A stretch of 64,000 nt of DNA from Fragilariopsis cylindrus CCMP1102 (Eukaryota; Bacillariophyta; Bacillariophyceae; Bacillariales; Bacillariaceae). The number at the start of each line of letters is the position of its first letter. Position 1 is the first letter of the stretch. The notes beneath the pieces were generated by a model. That model had not been told where the DNA came from. It searched no databases and saw only the letters and a list, made by a program, of their open reading frames with translations. This document shows, one piece after another, positions 34,600 to 46,289 of this stretch. Location: assembly GCA_900095095.1 (NCBI GenBank), contig FMBT01000365.1, positions 124,001-188,000 on the forward strand. The letters are read 5' to 3'. The translations under genes and the position numbers were made by a program.

Positions 34600-35775
34600 T
34601 TATAAGTATCGTTGCAATATATCCCATAGTTCTGACGATGCTAAAGCTTGAAGTAATTTGATGGCAGCCAATTTCTCCTTCTCAACGTAAAATTCATCAT
34701 ATTGTTTCCCAAGAATAAATTCTGTAGCTGTCCCATCGTTAGCTGGAGACAGTAACAGAAAGCTTAACAATCGATTCACATTCTCATCCCAATCTGAAGC
34801 ATAGTCTTCATAGAATAATGTTAGAACTGGAATCCCTTTCTTTTCTACAAGTTGGATCGCATGATTATGCCACTTCGTATATGTTATAAATTCGGCATAG
34901 CATGGAACATCTTTGGCATAATCTAATAACGTATCATTCAATAAACGGTATCGCATCTCTTGTTTAAAGGAACGTTTATCTCTAAATTTACAATACGCAT
35001 GAAAGCCTTCCTTGGTATTATTAAATAAATCTAATCTTTCTTCGTATTTATCACTCTGATTGTTATCTTTTCCTTCGAAGCGTGCCCATCGTCGTTCCTT
35101 GAGATGTAATCGTGCAACAATATTATCAAATGGATTGCGTATTAGATGAACAGCTCTCTTGGGAATATCTAAAGAATAGGTTGTTTTGACTTTAGTATTG
35201 TTGAATATCCTTTTCCCACTGCAACATGCCACTTCGAATGCATCTATCGTATCATTGTATTCCTTACTACCAGGAGTATGACAAGCATCACATTCTCCTC
35301 CACAATGCGTCTTTGTAAGTATATAGGCTGGTGGTATCGTCCAGGTTGGATAACGGAAAAATGGTCCATCAGTAGAGTTTGGAAGGACTGATATACTTGT
35401 TTCTTTTGTGCTTTGTTCATGTCCATAATTTGTGGCTGTTGTTGTGTTTGTATAGTCTTGTATCAAATGATTTGTATATGTTGTTCCACTATTTGGGAAT
35501 GACATTAACCATGCAACTTCTGGTAATTTCCTATCTCGATAATTTACATTATTGACTTCGTCGTTCAAATAATAATTGTTATTGTTATTGTTATTGTTAT
35601 TATTTATATTAATGTTTGCAGTAGTATTACTAGCAACAGAAACATACATTTGTAACTTCCCATAAAACGCTAGGATAGAAAATATAGACAATAGTGATAT
35701 TGCGGAGAGGACGACTCCGTACCTAAACGATAGAGATATATGATGGTGATAATTATTCTCCCTCATCATGGCCAT
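34600..35775 (-). CDS. Membrane-bound sulfotransferase-like protein
   Basis: 391 residues from the ATG at 35775 (an upstream TTG is ignored). Short cytosolic tail, then a hydrophobic segment around VVLSAISLLSIFSILAFYG makes a type II signal anchor; a luminal stalk with a poly-Asn run follows. The catalytic domain shows the PAPS 5'-phosphosulfate loop WLMSFPNSGTTYT and the 3'-phosphate site AVHLIRNPFDNIVARLHL. Cys-rich pairs in CGGECDACHTPG suggest disulfides. Likely acts in the Golgi on a carbohydrate or protein; substrate unknown. Converges on ACSS3 with a 3-bp gap, so the transcripts' 3' UTRs must overlap. Confidence 0.82.
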   Translation of the reverse strand: MAMMRENNYHHHISLSFRYGVVLSAISLLSIFSILAFYGKLQMYVSVASNTTANININNNNNNNNNNYYLNDEVNNVNYRDRKLPEVAWLMSFPNSGTTYTNHLIQDYTNTTTATNYGHEQSTKETSISVLPNSTDGPFFRYPTWTIPPAYILTKTHCGGECDACHTPGSKEYNDTIDAFEVACCSGKRIFNNTKVKTTYSLDIPKRAVHLIRNPFDNIVARLHLKERRWARFEGKDNNQSDKYEERLDLFNNTKEGFHAYCKFRDKRSFKQEMRYRLLNDTLLDYAKDVPCYAEFITYTKWHNHAIQLVEKKGIPVLTLFYEDYASDWDENVNRLLSFLLLSPANDGTATEFILGKQYDEFYVEKEKLAAIKLLQALASSELWDILQRYL

Positions 35776-36412
35776 TTTGTAATCTTTATCTTTGGCTTCT
35801 GAATTATTAACTTCGACTTTTTCTCGGTTCAAAAAAAAGCAAGAAAGAAAAAGGAATGTAATGGAAAGTATGTATCATAGGACACCTGTATTGTATGCGT
35901 AGCTATGGTTTATCGATGATTTCTCTCAAGCACCACATATGACATAATTACTTCATTCGATAGATTGAATACATATAAATGCCTCTATCTTTTTCAATTC
36001 GTTTCAATTGATGCTCTTCTTCGAATTACCTTTCCTCAATACAGGCTGTAGAGCCTTCGGATTAAGCAAACAACAAAATTCATCATTGTTTCATTTTATT
36101 TGTTCGAATAGATCGAGCAGTCAAATTCAAAATTTCGCGCGATTAATCAATCATGAATTCAGTAACGCATGATGCAAGACGGCAGATGATTTCTAATGCG
36201 CGAACGACAAACCTCCACCACGAACAACATAATCCGCGCAAAAAGTTCTAAATAAATTAACAATGCTGGAATAATCAATCATCCACATCTCGTCCTTGAT
36301 GTGATGAAATGAAGAATAAATAATGATTTGAAAATACGCAAGAATAACAAGCGATTACCAATATTCCTCTAGACCCACAAAAATCAATTTTTAAAGTCAG
36401 ACAACATTCAAA
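35776..36412. promoter_or_regulatory. Divergent intergenic region, sulfotransferase / GARS-GART-AIRS
   Basis: 637 bases between head-to-head starts. AT-rich, no repeat or specific element recognised. Confidence 0.4.
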
Positions 36413-39400
36413 ATGTGTGACATCAATGTTCTTGGTTTCGGAGGAAAAGCTCCTATCGAGGTGTTGAATTTGCTCTCGAAAGCTCGTCTTGAATATGGAA
36501 TCGGCGAAATCATTCCAAATCGTTCACAATCGATCCAATCCGCTCTTCTTCAAGCTCCTCATCGTACATTTTTGAAGGATACCGTCGTGAGCGACACTAA
36601 GGCAACATCATCACTCGTTATTTATTGTCTTCCTACAACAGTTACGGAATATATTGGTTTCTCTTCCGAGGCAGATCAAGTCCGATCGAATATTTTATCT
36701 GGAGGTAGCGACGTCGTTGTTGTCGTATATGATATTATTAGTAATAAATTCCTTGGTGGATCAATAGATGATATTTTGGTAGCCATTACAGGAAATGCAG
36801 ATGCCCAATCTGCGTTTGCAGGAACATCACTAATGGCTCTGTCAAAACTTGACGCAAAAGCAGTAGAACAAGCAGTCGGTCCTACCAAAAGGAAGGATGT
36901 TGTTATCATTGTCGGTTCAGGTGGTCGTGAACATGCATTGGCAGTTGCTTTAGCCAAGTCACCACTAGTATCTGAGGTATTATGTTGTCCAGGAAATGGC
37001 GGAACAGCGTCAGAAGAAAATCCGAAAATTAAAAATAAAGGTGCCAATCAGTCCAATGATACTGTTATTGCGCTTACCAAAGAGGTCAGTGCTACAATGG
37101 TTGTGGTTGGTCCCGAAGCTCCCTTGGTTGATGGATTAGTTGATCAATTAACTGTAGAATGTCCTGATGTATTATGTTTTGGACCTACGAAGGCCGCCGC
37201 TGAGTTAGAAGCAAGTAAGGCATTCAGTAAGGATTTCCTTAAAGAATGTGATATACCAACTGCAAAGTATCGAACCTTCACTGATCCTGCCGAAGCAATC
37301 CAATACGTCGAATCGTTGGACGATGATGATAGACAGGTAGTAAAGGCGTCCGGTCTTGCAGCAGGAAAGGGTGTGTTACTACCAACGACCAAACAGGAGA
37401 CAGTTGAAGCTGTAAAAGAAATCATGTCAGATAAATCATTCGGTAGCGCTGGCGATGTTTGTGTAATTGAATCCTTCTTGATCGGACCAGAAGCATCCTG
37501 CTTTGCTTTATGTGACGGGAAAACTGCAGTTCTTATGCCCGCCGCACAAGACCATAAACGTGCATTAGACAATGACGAGGGTCTAAATACTGGAGGTATG
37601 GGTGCATACGCGCCTGCACCTTGTGTGACACCAGACCTACAAAAAGAAATTGAAGCTATGTGTATTAAAACGGTTGAAAAAATGGCCGAACGCGGAACTC
37701 CCTATGTTGGTCTGTTATACGCTGGTATGATGTAAGTATTTATATTTATATCTCGTTTTTTGTAAACAGTTATTGTAAATGAACGATCTTATGTTTTTTT
37801 TCCCAATTTTTTCCCTTTTCTAACACCACTCTTACACTGTATGTTTCACTATGCATTCATGATCTTGTGTGTGTGTGTGTGTGTGTATGTGTGTGTATAT
37901 TTGACGACTTAATATTATAGGTTAACTCCCGATGGACCACACGTACTGGAATTCAACTGTCGCTTTGGCGACCCAGAAACTCAAGTTGTCCTTCCACTAT
38001 TGGAAACGGATTTGTACGAGATTATGACAGCTTGCTGTACTGGTACACTAGATAGTATCGATGTTCGTTTCAAGGAAAATGTTTCAGCTGCCACAGTTGT
38101 CTGTGCCGCACAAGGATACCCACTAAAATATCCTAAGGGTATGGAGATCAACGGATTAGATGTAACAAATAAGCTTGATGGCGTGAAAGTTTACCATGCT
38201 GGAACAAAACTGGATGAAAATTCTGTCACGCGTTGCTCCGGTGGTCGGGTATTGGCCGTTACAGGAATTGGATCGGATCTAAAATCTTCTTTGCGGGCAG
38301 CATACAAAGGTGTTAATGCTATTTCTTTTATTGACACGGATGGCGCTCCACAGATGCACTATAGAACTGACATCGCCAAAAAAGCACTACAAAAGAAGCT
38401 ACGAATTGGCGTTCTTGGATCTACGCGGGGAACTGCCTTGATTCCGGTCATGGAAGCATGTGCATCCGGTGCATTGAATGCTGAAATTGTTGCTGTTATC
38501 AGTAACAGTTCAAGTGCTCAAATACTAGAAAAAGGAAAATCTCTCGGAGCGACCGTAGTGTCAAAGTTTGTCTCGGCCAAGGGTCTATCTCGAGCACAAT
38601 ATGATGCTGAATGCACAGCCGCCCTCGTCGGTGCAGGTGTTGACTACGTTCTTTTGGTCGGATACATGAGAATTTTGTCTCCTTCATTTTGTAAATTTTG
38701 GGCTGGTCGCTGCATCAATGTCCATCCATCTTTGTTACCGAAACATGCTGGTGGAATGGATCTTCATGTACACCAAGCTGTTATCGACGCAGGGGAAGAA
38801 GAAACAGGATGTACAATCCACGAAGTGACAGACGATGTTGACGGTGGACCCATCATTCTCCAAAAGAAGGTCCTTGTCGGAAAGGATGATACAGCTGAGA
38901 GTCTCAAGGCGAAAGTCCAACCATTTGAAGGACCAGCCTTCGTAGAAGCTATTGAGGGTTTTATGAAGGGAAAAGTCATTAGTTATGCAGACGCTGGGGT
39001 GAGCATCGATGCAGGAAACAATCTGGTAGAGATGATCAAGCCTTTCTGTAAGGCGACACGTCGCGTAGGTTGTGATGCCGATCTAGGTGGTTTCGGTGGC
39101 CTCTTTGACCTTGCCGCAGCAGGTTATGATGCAAAAGAAACTGTTCTGATCGGTGCGACAGATGGTGTTGGAACCAAGTTGCGAGTCGCCCAATCAACGA
39201 AGAAACACTCTACTGTTGGCATTGATCTTGTAGCTATGTGTGTGAATGACCTTATCGTTGCAGGGGGTGAGCCTTTGTTCTTCCTGGATTATTTCGCTAC
39301 TGGTCACCTAGAAATCACAGAAGCTGCTGAAGTCGTTAAAGGTATTGCAGAAGGGTGCAGACAAGCTGGATGCGGACTTATTGGTGGTGAAACAGCAGAA

Positions 39401-40021
39401 ATGCCATCTATGTATGCCCCTGGAGACTACGATCTTGCCGGTTTCAGTGTAGGAGCCGTTGCAAGAGATCGCATTTTACCACAAGGTATTGGACCTGGTG
39501 ATGTATTACTTGGTCTAGCTAGTAGTGGAATTCACAGTAATGGATTCAGTCTTGTTAGAAAATTGATCGAGAAAGAAGGTCTATCTTACGAAAGTCCGTG
39601 TCCATGGGATCCTAACGCTGAAACTATCGGGGACTCATTACTCACTCCAACTAAGATTTATGTCAAGTCATGTCTTCCTCTACTCAAGGAAGGTATTGTC
39701 AAGGGAATGTCTCATATCACTGGTGGGGGTCTCCTAGAAAATCTACCTCGTAGTCTACCGAAGGGAATCGGGGCAGAGATTACCAACCACCCAAGTCTAC
39801 CTAGTGTCTTCTCATGGATGAAGAATGTGAGTGGACTTGATGACGCCGGTATGCTGACCACTTTCAATTGTGGTATAGGAATGGTCCTTATTGTTGACAA
39901 GTCGTGCGCTTCTCAAGCGAAAACAATGTTGCTTGAAGCGGGAGAAGATACAGTTTTTGATTTAGGAACTGTAGTAGATTATCCTGAAATTAAAATGATG
40001 AGTCCGTTGACATGTAGCTAG
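36413..40021 (+). CDS. GART: Trifunctional purine enzyme GARS-GART-AIRS
   Basis: Exons 36413-37731 and 37921-40021 (GTAAGT, phase 2) give 1139 residues catalysing three steps of de novo purine synthesis. Residues 1-155 form an unrecognised extension. GARS (about 160-590) starts VVIIVGSGGREHAL and has ATP-grasp KASGLAAGKGV and LNTGGMGAYAP. GART (about 597-790) has INVHPSLLPKHAG (N and H) and VTDDVDGGPII with the catalytic Asp. AIRS (about 800-1139) has GATDGVGTKLRVAQ, VAMCVNDLIVAGGEPLFFLD and GLIGGETAEMP. The animal protein runs GARS-AIRS-GART; here GART is in the middle. A GT-repeat lies in the intron near 37866-37900. Confidence 0.95.
37866..37901. repeat. (GT)n microsatellite in purine gene intron
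   Basis: Alternating G and T with two interruptions, within the 189-bp intron. Confidence 0.85.
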
Positions 40022-40126
40022 CTAAGAAAAGGCAATGCGTTGTAAGAGAAGAACTATTAATTTAATAATCACAATTTCATACAAAGTGCGCATATAATAT
40101 TATACAACTCAACAGGGCATATGCTC

Positions 40127-42721
40127 CTATCTTATAGAATCTTTATCTATCCTATTATCTAAGGCAGCACCACTCTCATCGTCTCCATTCCACGCAAATC
40201 GATATCGATTTATATCATCGGACATTATACAAGTTGCCTCAGCAAAGGCCATCCACTGATCCTTCTCGATTGGACGCCCCTCCAAACTTTATTACGGATA
40301 CAAGAAAAGAGTGATATATGAGTTTCGAATAAGATTTTTATACATACTATTGCAAAACCAGCTTAAATGAACTATACTACGTACCATTGATTTGTAATGA
40401 TACCAATAACGTCTTTTAATCGATGCAAATGTTTTTCCATCGCATCTGGGATGGGGTCTTTTGGCAAAATTCGCACCGAAGGTGGATCGTGTTGATCATT
40501 GTCTGTTGCTGTTCCATCAGATCTTGCTACTAAATCGCCTTGATGTTTCTTTGTTGCTGTTCCATCAGATCTTGCTACCGAACCGTATCTGTTCATATCA
40601 CGCAGCAGTTTCGTAACCACCACTGGTTCTCCACTCAACACCCGGCGAATCTTAGGCAAAACAACACATGTATTTGTAATCATAGCGATTGCTACCATCA
40701 CGGTTATGTATAGACCAGCAGTTGCGCTTGGGTTGAGCAATGTCGCATTAGAAATTATAGTGACAAGAAGAAAAACTGCGGAACAAATACCATTAATTAT
40801 TGAAGAGTTAAATATCTGGTCTCTGTCATTAAACGCCGAAGGAATATTTCGCGAAACACATGCCACATAAAACGCCAGGCTGAGTTAAAAAGAAGAAGAT
40901 TAAAATAGTAGTAATGTGAGAATTGTTGTTTTATATTTAAGAAAGAGTGAGAGAGAGAAAGAGATTTTTTCAAGATTAATTGTGGAGCTAAACTTACAAG
41001 TGCATCATAATAAGTAGTATAATTCCTGTGTAGAATACCAAATCGTAGGATGTGGAAGATTCACGATAACATACCTGAGAAGCGTATTTACCATTCGGTG
41101 CGAGTTGTAATTGTACATGACTATCGTAAGCCACGACACTGAATACTTGCAACACGATCTGAGGTAAAGACAGGACGAGAACAAGTCGTACTGTGTCCCA
41201 CCTTGTTGTTTTCGTTCGAATAGTCATCGAGTTACTTCGATCAGCATTACAACGAAACGTGATACCATTTTTCTTGCATACTGCACAGCGAGAGAGGGCA
41301 ACGAAACTAAGCAAATTCATAAGATGTTGTTCTGTTTGTTGCGATGCATTTGCTAATCTCTTTTGTGCCTCGTTCCTTAACTCATTATTACTAAAACGTT
41401 TTCGGCCCAAACGACTGGCAGCCATAAGCGTTGCGTAAACGCGCCACAATCGTCCAACCATGATCGATGGTATAATTGTAGCAGGAATTAACAATAAACT
41501 ATTGAACCTGCAAAATAAATCATTCGTGGGCAACATTGTGCAGGAAAAAACAATCACAATAAGAGATGTTGAACTCAACCAGCCCAACGATCCAGCTTGA
41601 GCCATTGTCATAACTTCGTGATTTCTATATCGAATAATCAGATAGAGCATCCAAATAGTGATACAGCTGCATATTCCAATGATAATTCCTGTATATATTT
41701 TTAATGATCTTGTGATATTTTTGGGTTTCGGATGTGAACCAAGATTAAACAACCCATTTCCAATCTTATCGGCTATATCAATTCTCATCGCGGTTATGCT
41801 ACTGTTGTTATCAGAAAAATTGTTGTTGGTATGATGAAGAAGTGTTGTCGCATGACCAATGAAAAAATAAGAACCTTCAGCTGCAAATTCCATTGTCTTC
41901 GCTGCTATATTAAACTCCTTATTGTATTGACAATTAGATCCATTTACTCTTGAAATGTTGAATGCAACCCATTTTGATACAAATGTATTATTGTTAAAAT
42001 CTGTTGGTAGGACATATAAAACGGTCTTATTGGGTTCGTAATAAAATTCATCCGAAGATGCTTTTTCATAACCACCTGGATAATAACTTGACCACCTTTC
42101 TGTGTCAAGAAATGGCTCACAGTACCCTACTTTCCACGCTGCACATATCATTATTCGAAACCATGCTTGTATATTATCAGGTTTAATCACTGGGTTGTAC
42201 GAGGCCTGACATAAGTCAATTGTCAAAGATAATGGAAACGAAACATTTTGCTTCAAATATAATGTATTGTCTTGTCCATCATTATCACTGATATTATAAA
42301 TGTAGGGAGAAGTAGGGTCAGTATCGACCTCCAATGTTGTACTGTCCGAGCAATCTACGAATTGTCCGAAGTTTGTATCTTGTGTATCATTCACAAGAAT
42401 TTCATTCATCAGCACGATACTGGCAGGATCGTATATATCGTTCGTAGCCAGTATTCTATCATCATCGTATTCAGATCTCCAGCAAACAGATTGATTGCCT
42501 CCAACATCGTACCCTTGGTTTGTTCCAACAATTCTACTATTGTTTGTAAGCGTCCTACAATCATCATCTGCAATATAACAAACAGCCGGCGGCGAATAGA
42601 AAGATGCAATGTTGTTTGTTTCGGAGCAGCACACTTTAGTATGAGATTCATGTAAGAAGAATAGTAGGAATACTACGAAGAATACTATACTTGTAGGGCG
42701 GCTTGTCTGAAAGACCACCAT
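40127..42721 (-). CDS. Class C (GABA-B/mGlu-like) G-protein-coupled receptor
   Basis: Three exons, 42721-40998, 40879-40385 and 40286-40127, phases consistent, give 792 residues. An N-terminal signal-like helix (IVFFVVFLLFFLHES) is followed by about 300 extracellular residues rich in N-glycosylation sites (NDT, NNT, NSS), without a recognised Venus-flytrap motif. Seven hydrophobic segments start near 342 (IIIGICSCITIWMLYLI), with GSLGWLSSTSLIVIVFSC, LLIPATIIPSIMVGRLWRVY, VRLVLVLSLPQIVLQVF and, across the first intron, IILLIMMHLFLAFYVAC. RNIPSAFNDRDQI before TM6 is the class C signature. The cytosolic tail repeats VARSDGTAT twice. The ligand is unknown. The second and third exons were placed by phase and homology, the last by phase only. 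Confidence 0.75.
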
Positions 42722-43330
42722 TCTTATCTTTGGAAACGAACAGCTAGTCTACTGCTACCGGCGCTAATCGAAGAATAGTTGTGCTATTGAACCAATAGCT
42801 ATTATGTGTACATTGTACAATGTTCCATCGATCAATGATATACGTGTATATGAAAAAAGTAAGATACTTTACTTCGCTTTAGTTTTATGTTCTTTTATGT
42901 ATTATGTTTTCAAGGTGGCATTAAGAAAATAAAAGAATCAATATAATATCGTAGCGCGAGCATCATCAGCCATCAGCACGTGCCCTTAAATGCTTAAAAA
43001 ATAAGCTATAAAATAAGATGTGACGCTAGGTTGTCCTCGATTAGCACTTAGATAGTTCCTAATTATTATTTTATACGCTTGTCGTTTTTCCGTGAACAAT
43101 TACATACTCTCGACGTAGGATAATAGTAATCAATCTACCGTACTGTACCGCGTATCTTTACATCTTCCATCTCTTCACTTTTTTTTGTTTTTTTGTGACG
43201 ACGACCGAAAAAAAGCAAATGGAAAGTTCGAAACAACGGATAAGAGAAAAAGCATAACAGTTGCGACGGAAAAGGACAGAAGGAAGGAACGAACGAACGA
43301 ACAAACGAGCAAACGAGCAAACAGTATATC
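42722..43330. promoter_or_regulatory. Divergent intergenic region, class C receptor / CLPTM1
   Basis: 609 bases. Contains an exact GTACTGTAC at 43140-43148 about 180 bp from the CLPTM1 start, and an ACGAACGAACGAAC-type repeat near 43285-43330. Confidence 0.4.
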
Positions 43331-46119
43331 ATGACAGAAATTACCAACAATGAGGAGACGACGAAGGAATCCAATTCTAATAAAAGTACATGGGGTGGTA
43401 TGCTTAGATCGTTTTTTTCGACATCCTCTCTCGCCACTGTATTTATGGTAGGGTATGTTTTTTTTGCATTATTCAACCTGTAAGTAATAAATGAATCTGC
43501 ATGGGGTGCATTTGTCTTTATGTAAAAATGATTTTGGAGGTGAAGTTTTTGTGTGATCACAGCCAACATGCATGCCTCAATTTGCTCACAAATATTATCC
43601 ATCATAATTTGTAATTGTATCAATTAAATTGAATTGAATCCAAAAAAGTTACGGGCTGATGCATCCGTTGACGAAAATTAATCTAGATAAGTACGAACCC
43701 GATGACTTTATCCGTCCGCTATGGGATACAGAAACTAAAATGGCAATGAAAGTGTATCTGAGCATGAAACCAAAATTTGAAGAATCATTTTTATTGTCAG
43801 AATTTGAAGCAACGCTACCACCGGATCAATACGAGGAACAAGGACAACCAGACACGGTTTTATTGTGGAAGGAATACATCAATACCGCGTCTCTTTCCAA
43901 AACATTTCTCATATCTAGTCTAGATTGCATTGGTAACGACAACGGTATTTGTAACACTGACGACGACGTCGACGAAAGCAACGATGCGTCTCTTAAATTT
44001 GCTCGAGATTGGTTGGATACCCAAGATAAAGCTAAACTAGATGATGATGGAAGTATTCTATCAACATCCAATCTGCTGCTGGACAAGGAATAGAATCTAC
44101 GTCATTACTTTTAACCGCTGGACAAGGTATTTCGAATAAAATAAATTCTCTATTAGTCTATCTTGGAATTGCAGAGAAAGAAAAGAAGCAGCAGAAGAAA
44201 TCATCGCCGCTAGTAAGGGTATTCTTGATCGTTCGAATGTATTTTTACCGAAATCTTCACCAATGTGGAAAAGTCTTATGTCCAATTCAACTATTTACGT
44301 ACACGTGGTGGTTGTACGAGAACAATACCACGTAGATAAACCGGAAACGACATTCAATGAAGCTTCGATGGCATTAGATCAAGCTTCTCGAACGCATTCC
44401 TTGTTACTTGGGACAGTCGATTTAGTTAAATACGACGTACCAAATCACTTGGGTAAGCCCGGTAGAATCCTCTTCCATGATTTATCTTATTTGTTTCGGA
44501 AACATATCTTACTGAACGACGAAGTTGCTAAACAGCGACCACCATGGGATATGGCGGTAGCCAAACCAGAATATTACGCCGCTTATGAACATGCACAACA
44601 AATGAAAGCAGATGGAAGTGGATACCCATACTGGAAACCAGAAGTTGCTATAAAGTATCTTATTGATGAAGATTCGTATCCAATGGATTTGGCCCACGTT
44701 TCGGGAATGGTAAGTCATTCATTATATCATATGTTTTTGCATGATCTGATCTGATCATGATTGTGTGCGATTTGCTTTTTGTTTTGTTTTACATAGTAAT
44801 TCACTTATCATCTAATACTAGGTGTTATTATTTGTGTATGGTTGGTGCCTTAAAATGTCGTATAGGATTTCGTACGCGTGAAAAAGAGCACCTCGCACCC
44901 GTCCGGAATTGCCCATATTCCCGCATTACACGTCGACGAAATTGGAATGACGAGCGATAAATATATCCCAATTAACGGAACTATTACTAGTCTACCGCTG
45001 CATATTTCGTTTGATCGAAGTGACATGGAGGAGGAACAACACCATGGCCGTGCAAAAACTGCAACAGCAGGAGGGATCAGTCCAGCACGGTGGCGTCTCC
45101 TCCAACATCTATCGAAGTCATTAGAATCCCAAAAGGAGTTAGGATTCGAACAATCCGATATCGACGATTTACGCCACTTAATTGCCGATACAAATGTGAT
45201 GCTACTGGGAATTACTCTCCTTGCATCGGCTCTTCATATGCTATTTGAATTTTTAACGTTTAAATCTGAAGTTTCCTTTTGGCAGAATAACTCTGATTTG
45301 ACGGGATTATCCGTTCGCTCGCTCTTTCTTGATATGGTGGGTCAATTTATAATCATCCTTTATTTGATCGATCAAGAAACGAGTTTGCTCATAACGGTAA
45401 CAAGTGGCTTCGGGGTATTAGTTGCCCTTTGGAAATGTCAGAAAGCCGCAGGATTTGCCATCGTACCTCTTTCTGATGATGATAAGAAAAAGAAATATTC
45501 TATCATCAATTTTTTGCCTCGAATATTTGGATATCAATTCAAGGCAACGAGACTGGAATCATATTCCAAAAAATCTGCTTCTTCCAGCAACGGAGATGGA
45601 AATGAAGAGCAAAGTGGCAGCAATAAAACTGTTGAGACTCATACTCCTGATCTGCAACTATTAACTATTGAAGCTGACCGAAAGGCGACTAAATTGCTAG
45701 GCTCTACTCTACTTCCCTTTGTACTTGCATATACACTTTACTCTTTGATTATTCAAGAACACGTTTCGTGGTATTCTTGGCTTGTAACATCTGCCTCGTC
45801 GGCTGTATATGCATTTGGTTTTGTCCTAATGACTCCTCAGCTCTTCCTCAATTACAAGATGAAGAGTGTTGCACATCTGCCATGGAGAGTCCTGGTATAC
45901 AAAAGCCTGAATACTTTTATCGACGACCTCTTTTCATTTATTATTCGAATGCCTACAATGGCCCGCATAAGTTGCTTTCGAGACGACATTGTTTTCTTCA
46001 TTTATCTCTATCAACGGTGGCTGTATCCAGTCGATACTTCGCGACCAGTGGAAGGTGGAGGGGATGCACCTCAGTCTACAGCTAAAACTAATGCAACTGA
46101 AACCAAGAAGAACCAATAA
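43331..46119 (+). CDS. CLPTM1: CLPTM1-family transmembrane protein, two frame breaks
   Basis: Exons 43331-43452, 43649-44709 and 44866-46119. The family is an ER/plasma-membrane multi-pass protein involved in lipid scrambling and receptor trafficking. Diagnostic C-terminus: MTPQLFLNYKMKSVAHLPWR, then KSLNTFIDDLFSFIIRMPTM and FRDDIVFFIYLYQRWLYPVD. Upstream: LLWKEYINTASLSK, NSTIYVHVVV, GLSVRSLFLDMVGQFIIILY. Exon 2 changes frame near 44049-44053 and again near 44181-44184. If one base is missing from each homopolymer, the reading passes through a plausible GKYSINIQSAAGQG and KEKEAAEEIIAA, exon 2 ends in phase 0 as required, and the total is 812 residues. The breaks therefore look like assembly errors. 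A short N-terminal helix follows the cytosolic tail. Confidence 0.85.
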
Positions 46120-46289
46120 ACAAAACTACAATCGAATAAACTAGATCTCAACGCATACAAATGTCAAATTCTATTGGGTCTTAATAAATACGACTACCTT
46201 AGAATTTATTACTATTCAAATATGGGAAATTAATATCCAAATAGGGGACCCAAAACAAACCAGATTAGTGTATACACCCAAGATAATCA

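Noticed and set aside
44097-44174. An intron between the CLPTM1 blocks (donor near 44127, acceptor 44174)
   Set aside because: Frame and phase did not agree; two one-base shortages give a continuous, plausible reading instead.
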